Below are positions 1 through 12,300 of a stretch of 64,000 bases of DNA, one piece after another (within the stretch, counting starts at the first letter, position 1; every line of letters begins with the position of its first letter). The notes beneath the pieces are model-generated. The model worked only from the letters and a program-made list of their open reading frames with translations. It ran no database searches and was not told the origin of the DNA. The stretch spans positions 124,001 to 188,000 of the forward strand of contig JAOTOM010003839.1 in NCBI GenBank assembly GCA_034440615.1, in the 5' to 3' direction. Both the position numbers and the translations under genes were made by a program. This DNA comes from Ashinkailepas kermadecensis (Eukaryota; Arthropoda; Thecostraca; Neolepadidae).

Positions 1-256
1 TCGAAGGGAGTTTAAAGTCAACTCCCTAATAACCATGCAGCACATTTCATCCAAGCCAGGGCGCCATCCGCTGCCTGGCCAACATTACGATTACGCTGGA
101 GCGTTGCAACGTTTCAAACCAGGCGGGATTCGAACGTAGTTGTCCATGCCGGAAATCTGACGGCTGCCTTTGCCAGACTGGGGTCAGCTGAACACCTTCG
201 ATGCTACGTCTGTTTCAGCCATCCTCTTAACATGTTCCTCTACCTGGTATCGGCAG
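1..256 (+). other. intron upstream of the first visible lap exon
   Basis: Part of the intron preceding the first exon. It ends with the acceptor ggtatcggcag. I see no other coding signal or repeat in it. Confidence 0.6.
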
Positions 257-381
257 CGCATTGGCGTGGACAAGGGTGATATTCCCGACCTGGCCAAGGC
301 ACCGAGCAGCTTATTGGACGCGCTGGAGCAGCATCTAGGCCACCTCGAGGGCAAGAAGGCCGGCACCACTAACTCCAGCAA
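257..381 (+). CDS. lap: lap exon a (end of ANTH region)
   Basis: Acceptor cag before 257, donor GTAAGT at 382, ends in phase 2 (AA of a Lys codon). Encodes the GDIPDL...[11 protein letters not shown]...LEGKK stretch typical of AP180/PICALM proteins. Confidence 0.92.
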
Positions 382-3300
382 GTAAGTACTGGGATACTGG
401 CATTGAAATACGGTCTTGGTTATGTCTTTAAACAGTGACAATTTGAACAACCTGGTCTGTCATGACTTTAAAGTACAAGATATTGATCAGTAAATATCTT
501 CCTGTGAGACGTTCGTACTATTATGCCATATTTTCTTGGTGCAGGTATATCCTGCTTTCTATCTTCAATTGAGACACTTCCATGGCACATGGTCAAATAA
601 AAAAAACAAAAAACAATTGTAACTCTGTTGTGGAAAATATCGTATGCCCATCAACGTGTTGGTTCTGTGACCGCATAAGGTAAAGCCACGATTGCACGGC
701 TCAGTTTGTGTTTATTAAGTATGTTTTAATTATTCAATGTTTGCTTTTCTGTTCCACTTTTTTACTAGACGTGTATGGCCAGTGTTGAATTCCTCCATTT
801 TCGTTTGCATACTCGTGAGTTTATTTCAGTACAGTGTCGTTGGCCTGCTGTTTGTAGCCTTGCCAGGTGGCAATGTTGCGTACGACGCCCAATTCCCTGC
901 CGTCTTGCGGCGGGCTCTGTTGCTTGTGGCCGTGACGTCACTCACCGCCGTAGCGCCACCGTGTGCCTGATCCGGCCGCGGTGTGGTGTGCGGCGCTGCA
1001 TGCTCCCCGGCCGACCGGCCAGCCTCGGCTGCCTGGTCGTGTCGCGCCACTTCCCCCGCTCGAGTTTCGTCACCCTGGCTGAGTTTGCCGCCGAGTGTGC
1101 TGTGTCGCCGCACGCCGACGCTGACCCGCCTGCCTGTCTGCCTGCCTGCCTGTGTGGCTGCGTGGCGCGTGCGGTCACAGGATCAACATCTCGTCGGCGG
1201 TCACCACTCTGACGTCGACGAGCACGGCCTTCGACAGCGCCGGCGGCATGGACGAGGCGCTCCGCTGGCAGGCGCTCGCCGACGAGGAGGCCGCGTTCGA
1301 GCACCTCAAGGTGAGACGGTCCGGTCTGCGAGGCAGTGGGACGCTTCAGGCGCAGACGGAGGTAGAGCACGTCAGGGTGAAGAGGTCGCCTGTCCGAGGG
1401 TTGGGGTGCTTCAGGCGGAGACGGGGATAGAGCACATACAAGTGAGGAGGCTACCTGTCCGAGGGTTCGGGTGCTTCAGACGGGGCAGGGATAGAGCACG
1501 TCAGGGTGATAGAGCTGCCTGTGCGAGGGATGGGGCCAGCGTTTACATATTTTTGTATTATTCAAATGGTGTAAAATGTCGAATCGAGTACAGCAGGATG
1601 CCGAATTTCGCCACGGAAGCGATGGCGTTCAATTTATCGTGTAGATCCTTCAAGCTCCATGTTGAATCAATAGTGTACTTATGTTTATTATTTTTGTTTA
1701 TTTTGGGAGACCCCTAATATAGGAATGCACATTCCAACGATAATGATAACGGTACCATCCTATCAGCAAGTGATCCTGTATAACCAACCACATCACAGGT
1801 AATCACTTTACCGGGAATTGTGTAACGATATGTTTGTGTATCACAGTCCGCAATGGTGACCGCACATGATACTGATGAAGATACCGTTGGAAACGAGGTA
1901 TGCACTCGGGTTGCATGGGCACCCGAAAGTAATTTCGAAGCTGGATGGGGTCAATTGAAGCGCTTAGTCCCGTTCGTTCGGGGCGATTACACGGGATCGT
2001 CGGTTTTGGCAGCGCATTATCCGTTCAAGAAATTGCGAGATAATTTCGTATGTATAGACGTATTCTGCCAAATATGGCGCATTTAAGACAGGCTGAAATT
2101 ATTTCAGGTTTTATTGTGTGACAAGCAGTAACAGGCGAATGGGTGACACTTAAAACAGCACATTTTCCTGGTGTTGTTTTGTTATTATATTTTTTTGTAA
2201 AGTGCTGCACAAGGAAATCATAAGCAGCTTTGACAGATGTATTATTCGGATGGAGACGGCCCAGTATCTTGTATGCAATAATGCATAGGTTTTGTAATTT
2301 TTTTCATTAGCATTCTTCATTGCATGCTACTATACTCAAAGCCACTTTTTGTTCGTATTATTTTACTCGACTGCTGAAAGGTAAGCACTGGCCACGGAAA
2401 TGAGTGGTCGCATCTTAATCCAACTTATGAACGTGGTATTCGAACATTTTTATTGTGCTGAAATTCTGTTTAACAAACTAACATGAGAATTTGCCTGCTG
2501 GGCCATGTTAGGAATTTTTTTTAACAAATCGCTATATCTGGTGTAGTGTCTCTGTGTCCGCTGCCCGATTTCTCTGTGTGTCTTTTAACCTCGAGTCGTC
2601 ACCCGTATGTGCCACTCTGGACCATCTCTTCCGGAGCATCTCTTTCCTTGTGAATGGCCGTGTCTATCTGGCACTCGTTCTGTTTTTGTCGTCTGTATGT
2701 CTGACCGTGTGTGGGTTTTTTTTACTACGTTTTTGACTGCGTGTGTCTGTATGGCGAGGTAGCTCTGTGACTGCGGTGTATGGTGGGGTATCTTCGTGAC
2801 AGCGGCGTGTGGCGGGGTATCTATGTGCCTTTGAATGGCGGGGTATCTCTGTGGCTGCGGTGCATGGCGCGATATCTCTGTAATTGCGGGGCACCGTCGT
2901 GGTCCGTTTCTGACTGGCGACCGACCGGCTAGGACGAGCACCTCAAGACGAACCCGTTCCTGAGCTCTCCCGTCTCTGAGGTGCCCGGCTCGGCGGCCGC
3001 TGCCACGGCCACGACGGCGGCCGCTCCACAGCCGCACTCCTCCAACGGACAGTCGGCGGCCATCATCGACCTGTTCGGCGGCCTGGAGCCGGCCGCAGCG
3101 GCGCCGGTGAGACACGCGGCCGTCCAGCTGGGTGGGGAGGGGGCTCGCTGCAGCCGCCCCAGTTGGACACCCGGTCATCCAGCTGAGGGGCCGGGCTCAG
3201 CCGCACATATAGGACACTCGGCTGTCCAGCTGAGGGGCCGGGCCCAGTCGCGGCAAGATGTTCCTAGCGAAAGCCACTGAGTGGATCGGTAAATTTACAG

Positions 3301-6300
3301 AAGTGCTGAACCCGATGCACTTCGAAATGTATGTTTGTGATGACATCGGCTGCCTAAGTACAGAAAGTGGGTATGACTAGCGAAGGTTGCACTACTGACA
3401 AACAGGAGGCTTACTTGTTTATAACTACAAAATCGATGCCTATTTGTTTCGAGCATATGCTTTGATTTGGCAGGTCGAGACAGTCTGGTTTATCCAAATC
3501 CTTTCACATTACATACATGCCTGATGCATGTAGAGATAGACACCTGTCTGCCATGTTTCGTTCACACCCTACGTCTTGTCCACGGTGTTAGGACATGCCA
3601 CCGCCTGTGCTGTACCACAGTCCTCGCCCGGGTCGGGCGTGGCGATGGGCGAGTGTCACAGCGTGGGGCCTGCCCGACCCCGTCAGTTGTGTGCCAGGAC
3701 CGGCAGCGGTCCGTGGTGCGGGGCCGTGAAGGCTGGCTGCCAACTGACCGGCAGTCAGTGTCCTGAAATTCATTTTTTTGATAGAGTGAAGGGAGGATGT
3801 TGATGCCTCGAAAAGCCAACTGGTACCAACAAAAGTGCAAATGTACATCGATTATGCTTCTTTTGTATTTACTTTTATGACCTTTGTTGATTGTTTGATG
3901 ATGGTGATGTCAGTAGGGTATCCGTTGCCCTTACCAGTCGGCAGTGCTACTGCCAGAAGACATACGCGTTTTTAAGGACGCAAATATCACTCGTAGCCTG
4001 TGGCAAAAAGCAATAATGACACGTAATGAAATATAAAGTGATTTAAAAACAATTGTCATTAATTTTGGCCCTCCACTCTAATTTCGTGATTTCATAGCGC
4101 TGAATTTCAGTATGGGCTGATTGCAAATATTTCTTTTTTTATTTTCCCAATATTACCTGGTGTGTATTATTTCATGTGATATTCATTATAAATATTAATA
4201 TAATATGCCATGTTTTACCACATATCATTTTATATTGTGTTCACATGAGTGAAGCTGCGAAGGCAAAACCTTTCGCGTGACAAAAATGGCATGCTGCTCT
4301 TGGAGAGCCATTCTTGTCAGAATATGCCCATAGACACAATGTTGAAACTGAAAATGATTTGTAGTATGATTATAAGTGCTGATCTTCAGCTCATTATAAA
4401 CAAATTATAAAATAGTGCAAAAGTGTCTTCTATCACTCCGATATATTTCGGCGTCAAACCTTTTTCAACAGTCACAAAAATTATACACGTTTTCATCTCA
4501 GAACAAAACGGGGAAAGAATGCATGGAACGTTCGGTTCTGAATATTAGTAGTTCGCTAGGCAAGAGCTAGATCAACATGGAATACAGACAAAATAGGTAA
4601 CAACACAAAATAAAACGCGAATGGTATCGAGAGTAAAACATTCCGGTTCCACACGGGAACATATTATCGGACGTCGTGTAGTGGCTGAATGGTTGTTGCC
4701 GTATCATTGTTTGCGTGTGGTTGGAGAGTGTTGGTGTTGTAGTGCGTGGCACTGGTGATATGGGAATCCATGATGATGTGTGTGTGTGTATTAAGTGTTG
4801 GTCTCCAGTTCCTAATTTCCATGGATTCTACTATTTTGAGCTGTACAACGCCTTTGTATGTGTTCAGAATGTTAATGTTCAATTATTCGGAGTCGATTGT
4901 TGTGTTGGCGTGATAATCACGTACATTGTAGACCCTGGGATTCCACCTGCACTTGACCACATGCCGGTCAGGTGGCACCTGCCACCTGTGGGATCGTCTT
5001 CGCACGAGAGTGAGATACCGTCAACAGTGTCTGGGGAGCAGCAGCAGGGCAAACCACACGCTGGTCAGGTGGCACCAGACACCTGTGGGATCGTCTTCGC
5101 ACGAGAGTGAGATGCCGTCTGCTATCTGGGGAGCAGCAGCAGGGAAAACCACACGCTGGTCAGGTGGCATCTGACACCTGTGAGAAGAACGCCGTCTACA
5201 TCATCACTTGCAACATGTGCGCGCAAACAAACAACAGCCATACCTACATTGGATAATCCAAGCGCAATATTCGTGAACGGTTTAATGAACACCGAGATGC
5301 ACACAAATGTATTTGAAATACACCGCTGGGGGACCATGTACGGGATTACCACACCAACACAACCATCGACTTCGAATCATTTAACATGGACATTCTGAAC
5401 ACATGTAAAGACGTTGCACAGCTCAAAATAATGGAATCCATGGAAATTAGGAACCGGAGACTAATGCGTAACACGCACATTGGAGAGCGGGGGGGGGCAA
5501 AATCTGCCCACCCCTCAGATTATTCGTAAATAACTCCCGATTTTGCAGGTCCAAATGGCGTATATGCGGAACAAGCACAGGCTACATCCTGGTTCCTTCG
5601 ACAAATGTTCTGAATGGTTCCTGTACTCCTGGCCCAGGAACAAAAACTAGTTCCCAGGAAGGAAAATCCCGGAGCCAAGCAGATGTGTGGTGTGGAGCCC
5701 GTTTTGAGAAGTCTGATGTGTGTCTGATGTTTGAGAAGTCTACAAGTCTGATGTGTGGTATGGGGCCCGTTTTAATGGGAATACTGCGAGTCTGATGTGT
5801 GTTATAGGGCCTGTTTTGAGATGAGTACTGCGAGTCTGATGTATGGCATGTGGCCCGGGAGGAGTACTGCCAGTCTGATGTGTGGTATGTGGCCCGAGAG
5901 GGGTACTGCCAGTCTGATGTGTGGTATGTGACCCGAGAGGAGTACTGCCAGTCTGATGCCACGCATTCAAGTGTGACGCACCATGTCATCTACAGGCTGT
6001 GAGCCGCGCCTCCGATGACCTGCTGCAGCTCTCCAGCAACCCATTCGCCGACATGGCAGCGTCGCAGCCGGCCCCGCCGCCGCCGCCGCAGCCGGCCGCG
6101 CCGCCGCTGCCCACCGCGCTCAATGGTCAGTACCGCGTCCGTGCCGGAGCGCGCAGGCAGCTCTAGCTCCAACGATGCGGTGGCACGACGCTGTGCGGAT
6201 GCTGACCGGATGGAGAACCCCGGAGCAAAGTTTATGAGCTCGGGTGTGGACGGACCCGAATGCCGTGTTCGCCTTGGCTGCAGTCGGCGCGCCGATGGCC

Positions 6301-9300
6301 GTTCACTGCAGCGTTGAGTCATCGAACAATGTCGGGGCATGTTGATCCCGATACGCCCCGATGTCTCGAGAATGCACTGCATTATAAAGGCGTACTTATT
6401 TCTTACTCTCATCGAGTGACACAGTATAGACCAAGATCATCGCATTGGTGTAGCCTAAGCAAGGCCTAACCTGAACCGGAACAGTTCCATGTTGTCATCG
6501 ACTTGCGCTATGCGTTAGCCTTGGCGCGTTTAGCAGGTATGGTCAGTCGCTTCGGGCGTCCACCTGTGGACACTCCTGGTAAATTTCAACGCGTGTCGTG
6601 CCGTATTCCCAGCACGGCATACTCGCAGAAGAATGCAGCGATCACCCACTGCCGTCTGTACCTCGGTGTGTCGTCAGCGATCACCCACTGCCGTCTGTAC
6701 CTCGGTGTGTCGTCAGCGATCACCCGCTGCCGTCTGTACCTCGGTGTGTCGTCAGCGATCACCCACTGCCGTCTGTACCTCGGTGTGTCGTCAGCGATCA
6801 CCCGCTGCCGTCTGTACCTCGGTGTGTCGTCAGCGATCACCCACTGCCGTCTGTACCTCGGTGTGTCGTCAGCGATCACCCGCTGCCGTCTGTACCTCGG
6901 TGTGTCGCTCACCCGTGCCGTCTGTACCTCGGTGTGTCGTCAGCGATCACCCGCTGCCGTCTGTACCTCGGTGTGTCGTCAGCGATCACCCGCTTTGCCG
7001 TCTGTACCTCGGTGTGTCGTCAGCGATCACCCACTGCCGTCTGTACCTCGGTGTGTCGTCAGCGATCACCCACTGCCGTCTGTACCTCGGTGTGTCGTCG
7101 TCAGCCATCACCCGCTGCCGTCTGTACCTCGGTGTGTCGTCAGCGATCACCCGCTGCCGTCTGTACCTCGGTGTGTCGTCAGCGATCACCCACTGCCGTA
7201 TGTACCTCGGTGTGTCGTCAGCGATCACCCCCTGCCGTCTGTACCTCGGTGTGTCGTCGTCAGCGATCACCCACTGCCGTCTGTACCTCGGTGTGTCGTC
7301 GTCAGCGATCACCCACTGCCGTCTGTACCTCGGTGTGTCGTCGTCAGCGATCACCCACTGCCGTCTGTACCTCGTGTGTCGTCGTCAGCGATCACCCACT
7401 GCCGTCTGTACCTCGGTGTGTCGTCAGCGATCACCCACTGCCGTCTGTACCTCGGTGTGTCGTCAGCGATCACCCGCTGCCGTCTGTACCTCGGTGTGTC
7501 GTCAGCGATCACCCACTGCCGTCTGTACCTCGGTGTGTCGTCGTCAGCGATCACCCACTGCCGTCTGTACCTCGGTGTGTCGTCAGCGATCACCCGCTGC
7601 CGTCTGTACCTCGGTGTGTCGTCAGCGATCACCGACTGCCATCTGTACCTCGGTGTGTCGTCAGCCATCACCCGTTGCCGTTTGTACCTCGGTGTGTCGT
7701 CAGCGATCACCCACTGCCGTCTGTACCTCGGTGTGTCGTCAGCCATCACCCACTGCCGTCTGTACCTCGGTGTGTCGTCAGCGATCACCCGCTGCCGTCT
7801 GTACCTCGGTGTGTCGTCGTCAGCGATCACCCACTGCCGTCTGTACCTCGGTGTGTCGTCAGCGATCACCCACTGCCGTCTGTACCTCGGTGTATCGTCG
7901 TCAGCGATCACCCACTGCCGTCTGTACCTCGGTGTGTCGTCGTCAGCGATCACCCACTGCCGTCTGTACCTCGGTGTGTCGTCGTCAGCGATCACCCGCT
8001 GCCGTCTGTACCTCGGTGTGTCGTCAGCGATCACCCGCTGCCGTCTGTACCTCGGTGTGTCGTCAGCGATCACCCACTGCCGTCTGTACCTCGGTGTGTC
8101 GTTAGCGATCACCCGCTGCCGTCTGTACCTCGGTGTGTCGTCAGCGATCACCCACTGCCGTCTGTACCTCGGTGTGTCGTCAGCGATCACCCACTGCCGT
8201 CTGTACCTCGGTGTGTCGTCAGCGATCACCCGCTGCCGTCTGTACCTCGGTGTGTCGTCAGCCATCACCCGTTGCCGTTTGTACCTTAGTGTACCGTCGT
8301 CACCGAACCCACATGCTATTTACATTTTTCGTACTGGCGAGCATTTGTAGCTTTTATCACTTACGACACTCGTTGACAGTCTTAGAATCGTTATCTCTGC
8401 TGGTTTGTTTTCATGATTGACGTAGTTAGTATTTACACGAACTGTTCGTCGTGTATGTGTTGCGGGTCGTGTTTTGTGAGATGTAACTTTGATTAAGATT
8501 GTTTGTGATGCTTAGGGTTGGTGACTGTCTGAAATATAATTTATTTTGTCCAGCTTCACTTCGCCTGTACGTTACTTGTGTTGGCGAGAAAGTACATCAA
8601 CAAATATATAAGGAAGAGAAAATGATAATGGAATTCAGCATTAAGAGATCGATTTGCCGTCTACTATTTCCAATATATTAAATACCGACGTAGAAACTGA
8701 TATTTTGGTTGAAAAAATAACACCAATTATCCACATAATCTAAACTTGTCTAGGAATATCATCAGCAAAAATCACCTCGGAATCGCAGCCCTCCAGGTCA
8801 AATCTGAGTCCGCCGCCACTGCCTGACACTGCAGTGGCTCACGATGGGTGATCGGGCGTCGCTTGGCTGCCGGCAGGCGCAGGTGGCAACGGGTTCAACA
8901 TCTTCGACTCAACTCCGGCCACGGGTGCCGGATTCGCCAACTTCGAGCTCATTCAGCCCAGTCCTGGCTACAAAGGTAGGCTGGCGCTGGTTGGGCCTCA
9001 TAATATCTAGACGCGGAAATCTGGGACATTTCGAGTTGTTCAAGTCCATATACCTCATATTTCTGAGTGGGTGTGCCTTAAAGTCTTGTGCTTCGATGTT
9101 GTAAGTTCTCAGCGTTCGTGGTTATTAGGCGGGATCTAGGATTTGCTTCAGGAGACCAAGATCCCAGGCTGCAATAGGAAGTATCACATCTACCCGAGGT
9201 AAAGGATGTTATCGATGGAGAGTCAGGACTGTTCATCAGCCTCTCCCAGGACTGTCCATTAGCCTCTCCCAGGACTGTCCATTAGCCTCTCCCAGGACTG

Positions 9301-12300
9301 TCCATCAGCCTCCCCCAGGACTGTCCATTAGCCTCTCCCAGGACTGTCCATTAGCCTCCCTCAAGACTGTCCATTGGCCTCTCCCAGGACTGTCCATCAG
9401 CCTCCCCCAGGACTGTCCATTAGCCTCTCCCAGGACTGTCCATTAGATTCCCTCAAGACTGTCCATGAGCCTCGCCCAGGACTGTCCATTAGCCTCTCCC
9501 AGGACTGTCCATTAGCCTCTCCCAGGGCTGTCCATTAGCCTCCCTCAAGACTGTCCATTAGCCTCGCCCAGGACTGTCCATTAGCCTCTCCCAGGACTGT
9601 CCATTAGCCTCTCCCAGGACTGTCCATTATCCTCCCTCAAGACTGTCCATTAGTCTCCCCCAGGGCTGTCCATCAGCCTCCCCCAGGACTATCCATTAAC
9701 CTCCCCCAGGACTGTCCATAAGCCTTCACCAGGACTGACTGAGGTCGTGTGATGTCCGCACTGGGTCGGCTGAGGCCCGTCTGCAATAACTGGGACTGAA
9801 GACTTATGATGTCCGGACTGGGTCGGCTGAGGCCCGTCTGTACTAACGGAAACTGAGGTCGTGTCACACCATCCTCATTTCTTACTATGGTCATGGTTGG
9901 CTTCTGCATTTTGCTCTCATTCCTTGCCATCGTTCTTGTGCACATTTCATTCTAAGTCCCGAATTACTCCTAGCATATTAGTTATGGGCGCAATATAGCC
10001 GAGGCAGCTGACGCGCCCAAAAATCCCAACTACGCACACGTGCAGTCGTGTCCTACCCAGACCGGGTCAGCTGAGGCCAGCTGGGCACTGACGAGGACTG
10101 TGGCTCGTTACACGCAGCCGAGGAAGCGGTCCTGGCCGCGGCCGAGCCGCCGCCTGCCGAGCCGGCCCCGGAGGCCGCTGCCGGTACAGGTACAGCCCCG
10201 CCACTGTGTTCCAGTGCTGCCGATGTCGTATTGTGTCGCCGGCGTCACTGTCTCGGTGTGTCCCGACGTCCGTGGGTGCGGACCCGCCGTAGCCGCCGGC
10301 GCCGATAGGCCGGCGTTGTCAGCAGCTGTTGCTTTATTCGATGACGCCATTTCGGCGGCGCTGGAAAGCTGACGGCGTATCAGTCTGGACCATTTAACAG
10401 AGTATCTACATGCTCAGCGCTGGTAGTTGACGTTCACTGTTATAATCACGAACAACGCACGGTCGTGTTCGGTTCCATATGCGCCTACACGCCTCTCCGG
10501 GCAGGCATGCTGATTCTTGCGTTATAGCCAGTTTTCCACTGCTCATGCTCTCATTTCATTTCACTTCATTCATTCATTCATTTCATTTCATTTCACTGCT
10601 CATGTACCGTACGCTGCTTCTTACTCGAGCCGAATATCCGTGTTGTTATACTCTTCTTGCACGGCCAGGGCTACCTGCACCTCCACTGGTGGGGTTCTGT
10701 CAGATGGCTACGCCACATCTGTAGGTATCATCGCGGAACGCATTATTATCGACATTAGTTAGTTGTGGGCGAGGGTACCATTTTCCCCTGTGTTCACCGT
10801 CGTGATTTACGTACTTGATAGCTGGCGTTCTTCAATGAAGTCTTCACAGTCTTGCGTAGCCTGGCAATGCCTCCGTGTCAGTGGGGCTGAGCACAAATCT
10901 CTCTGGACATTGTGGCGCCACCTCCACCATGACGTCAGAACTGGTGTTTGACGGGACCACCGGTTATGCCGCTCGACCTGTTGGAGTATAATCATACGAG
11001 TCTACCGTACACTCCTCTTGGACCCACTCTCGGCGAGTCGGCCTACAGGATTGGTGGCGCCCTGCGACAGAGCAGTCTATGCATCGTAAACGAATTGAAG
11101 GCCCATATTTCCTGCGTACCGTTTACACACGTCTACACACTCATGTGTTTTGTTTATGTAGTTCTTTATTCATTCATGAGTTTATTTATTTATTTATTAA
11201 ATGTGGCTGGATCGGTTCACAAAATTGGGACAATTCTTCCACCATCGTCATTACAGAGTACATAGTGAAATACATGCCAAAGCACAAGCGTTTCACTACC
11301 TTCAGGGGTCCAACCTGGAGTGCATTGACAATTTTGAAGTCGGAGGGCAAGGACAGAAGTTAAAAAGATACAGGTAGAGTCGGGTCTAAGGGACCCCAGC
11401 GGTGGCAACGCCCATGTCAAAGGATGCACACAAGCACGCCTGCGTACCATCGGTCCCCGGTAAGCTCACCGTGTACGCTGTAACCCCGCCGCACTGTTGA
11501 AACTCCGCCGTATGCCCCTCAACTCCGTTGTATGTTGTAACCCGCCTTGTACGAACGTAGCTCCGCCGTAACCCCGCCGTGACCGCTGTGTACCACCGTG
11601 TTCCACTATAACCCCGCTGTAACCACGCCACGTGCCGCAGGTCCGGACGTTTTCGGCAGCATCCTGCAGCCGACGGGCTCGGCGTCGGCTGCCGAGCCGA
11701 CCGGGGCGGCACAAGCGCGGCAACCGAAGCTCATCAGCAGCGACCTGGACATGAGTCTGCAGAGTCTGGTGCAGAACCTGGGCATCTCGGGCAGCGGCGC
11801 CGCGCACGCACAGAAGCCCAACTGGGGCTCGCCCGTCAAGAACACTGCGAGAACGGGCGGCCAAAACTGGACGGTGCCGGCCGCCTCCGGTCTGACCGGC
11901 GCCGCGCCGCGACCCATGGTCAGTACCGGTCTGATGCAGTCACACGGCGGTCACTCAGCTGCGGTCCGTGGTCAGTACCGACATAGTGCAGTCACACGGC
12001 GGTCACTCAGCCACGGTCCGTGGTCAGTACCGGTCTGATGCAGTCACACGGCGGTCACTGCCACAGTCCGTGGTCATTTGTACCGGTCCTGGTCAGCCAC
12101 GGGTCAGCCCCCCACGTGGCGGTCACTCAGCTGCGGTCCGTGGTCAGTACCGACATAGTGCAGTCACACGGCGGTCACTCAGCCACGGTCCGTGGTCAGT
12201 ACCGACATAGTGCAGTCACACAGCGGTCACTCAGCCACGGGTCATGGTGTCAGTACCGACATAGTGCAGTCACACGGCGGTCACTCAGCCACGGTCCGTG

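Noticed and set aside
983..1717. 244-codon open frame overlapping lap exon b
   Set aside because: Wrong frame relative to the conserved exon and runs through its donor; GC-rich composition explains it.
4380..4460. Hammerhead ribozyme as in some Penelope-like elements
   Set aside because: CTGAAGA and GAAA words exist on the minus strand but in the wrong order and spacing for the core.
6640..8300. CRISPR-like regular repeats
   Set aside because: No unique spacers; units are contiguous head-to-tail copies in a eukaryotic intron.
6503..8350. Open frames of 490-615 codons on the plus strand and up to 305 on the minus strand
   Set aside because: Entirely produced by the 39-bp minisatellite inside an intron of lap; several frames are open at once.
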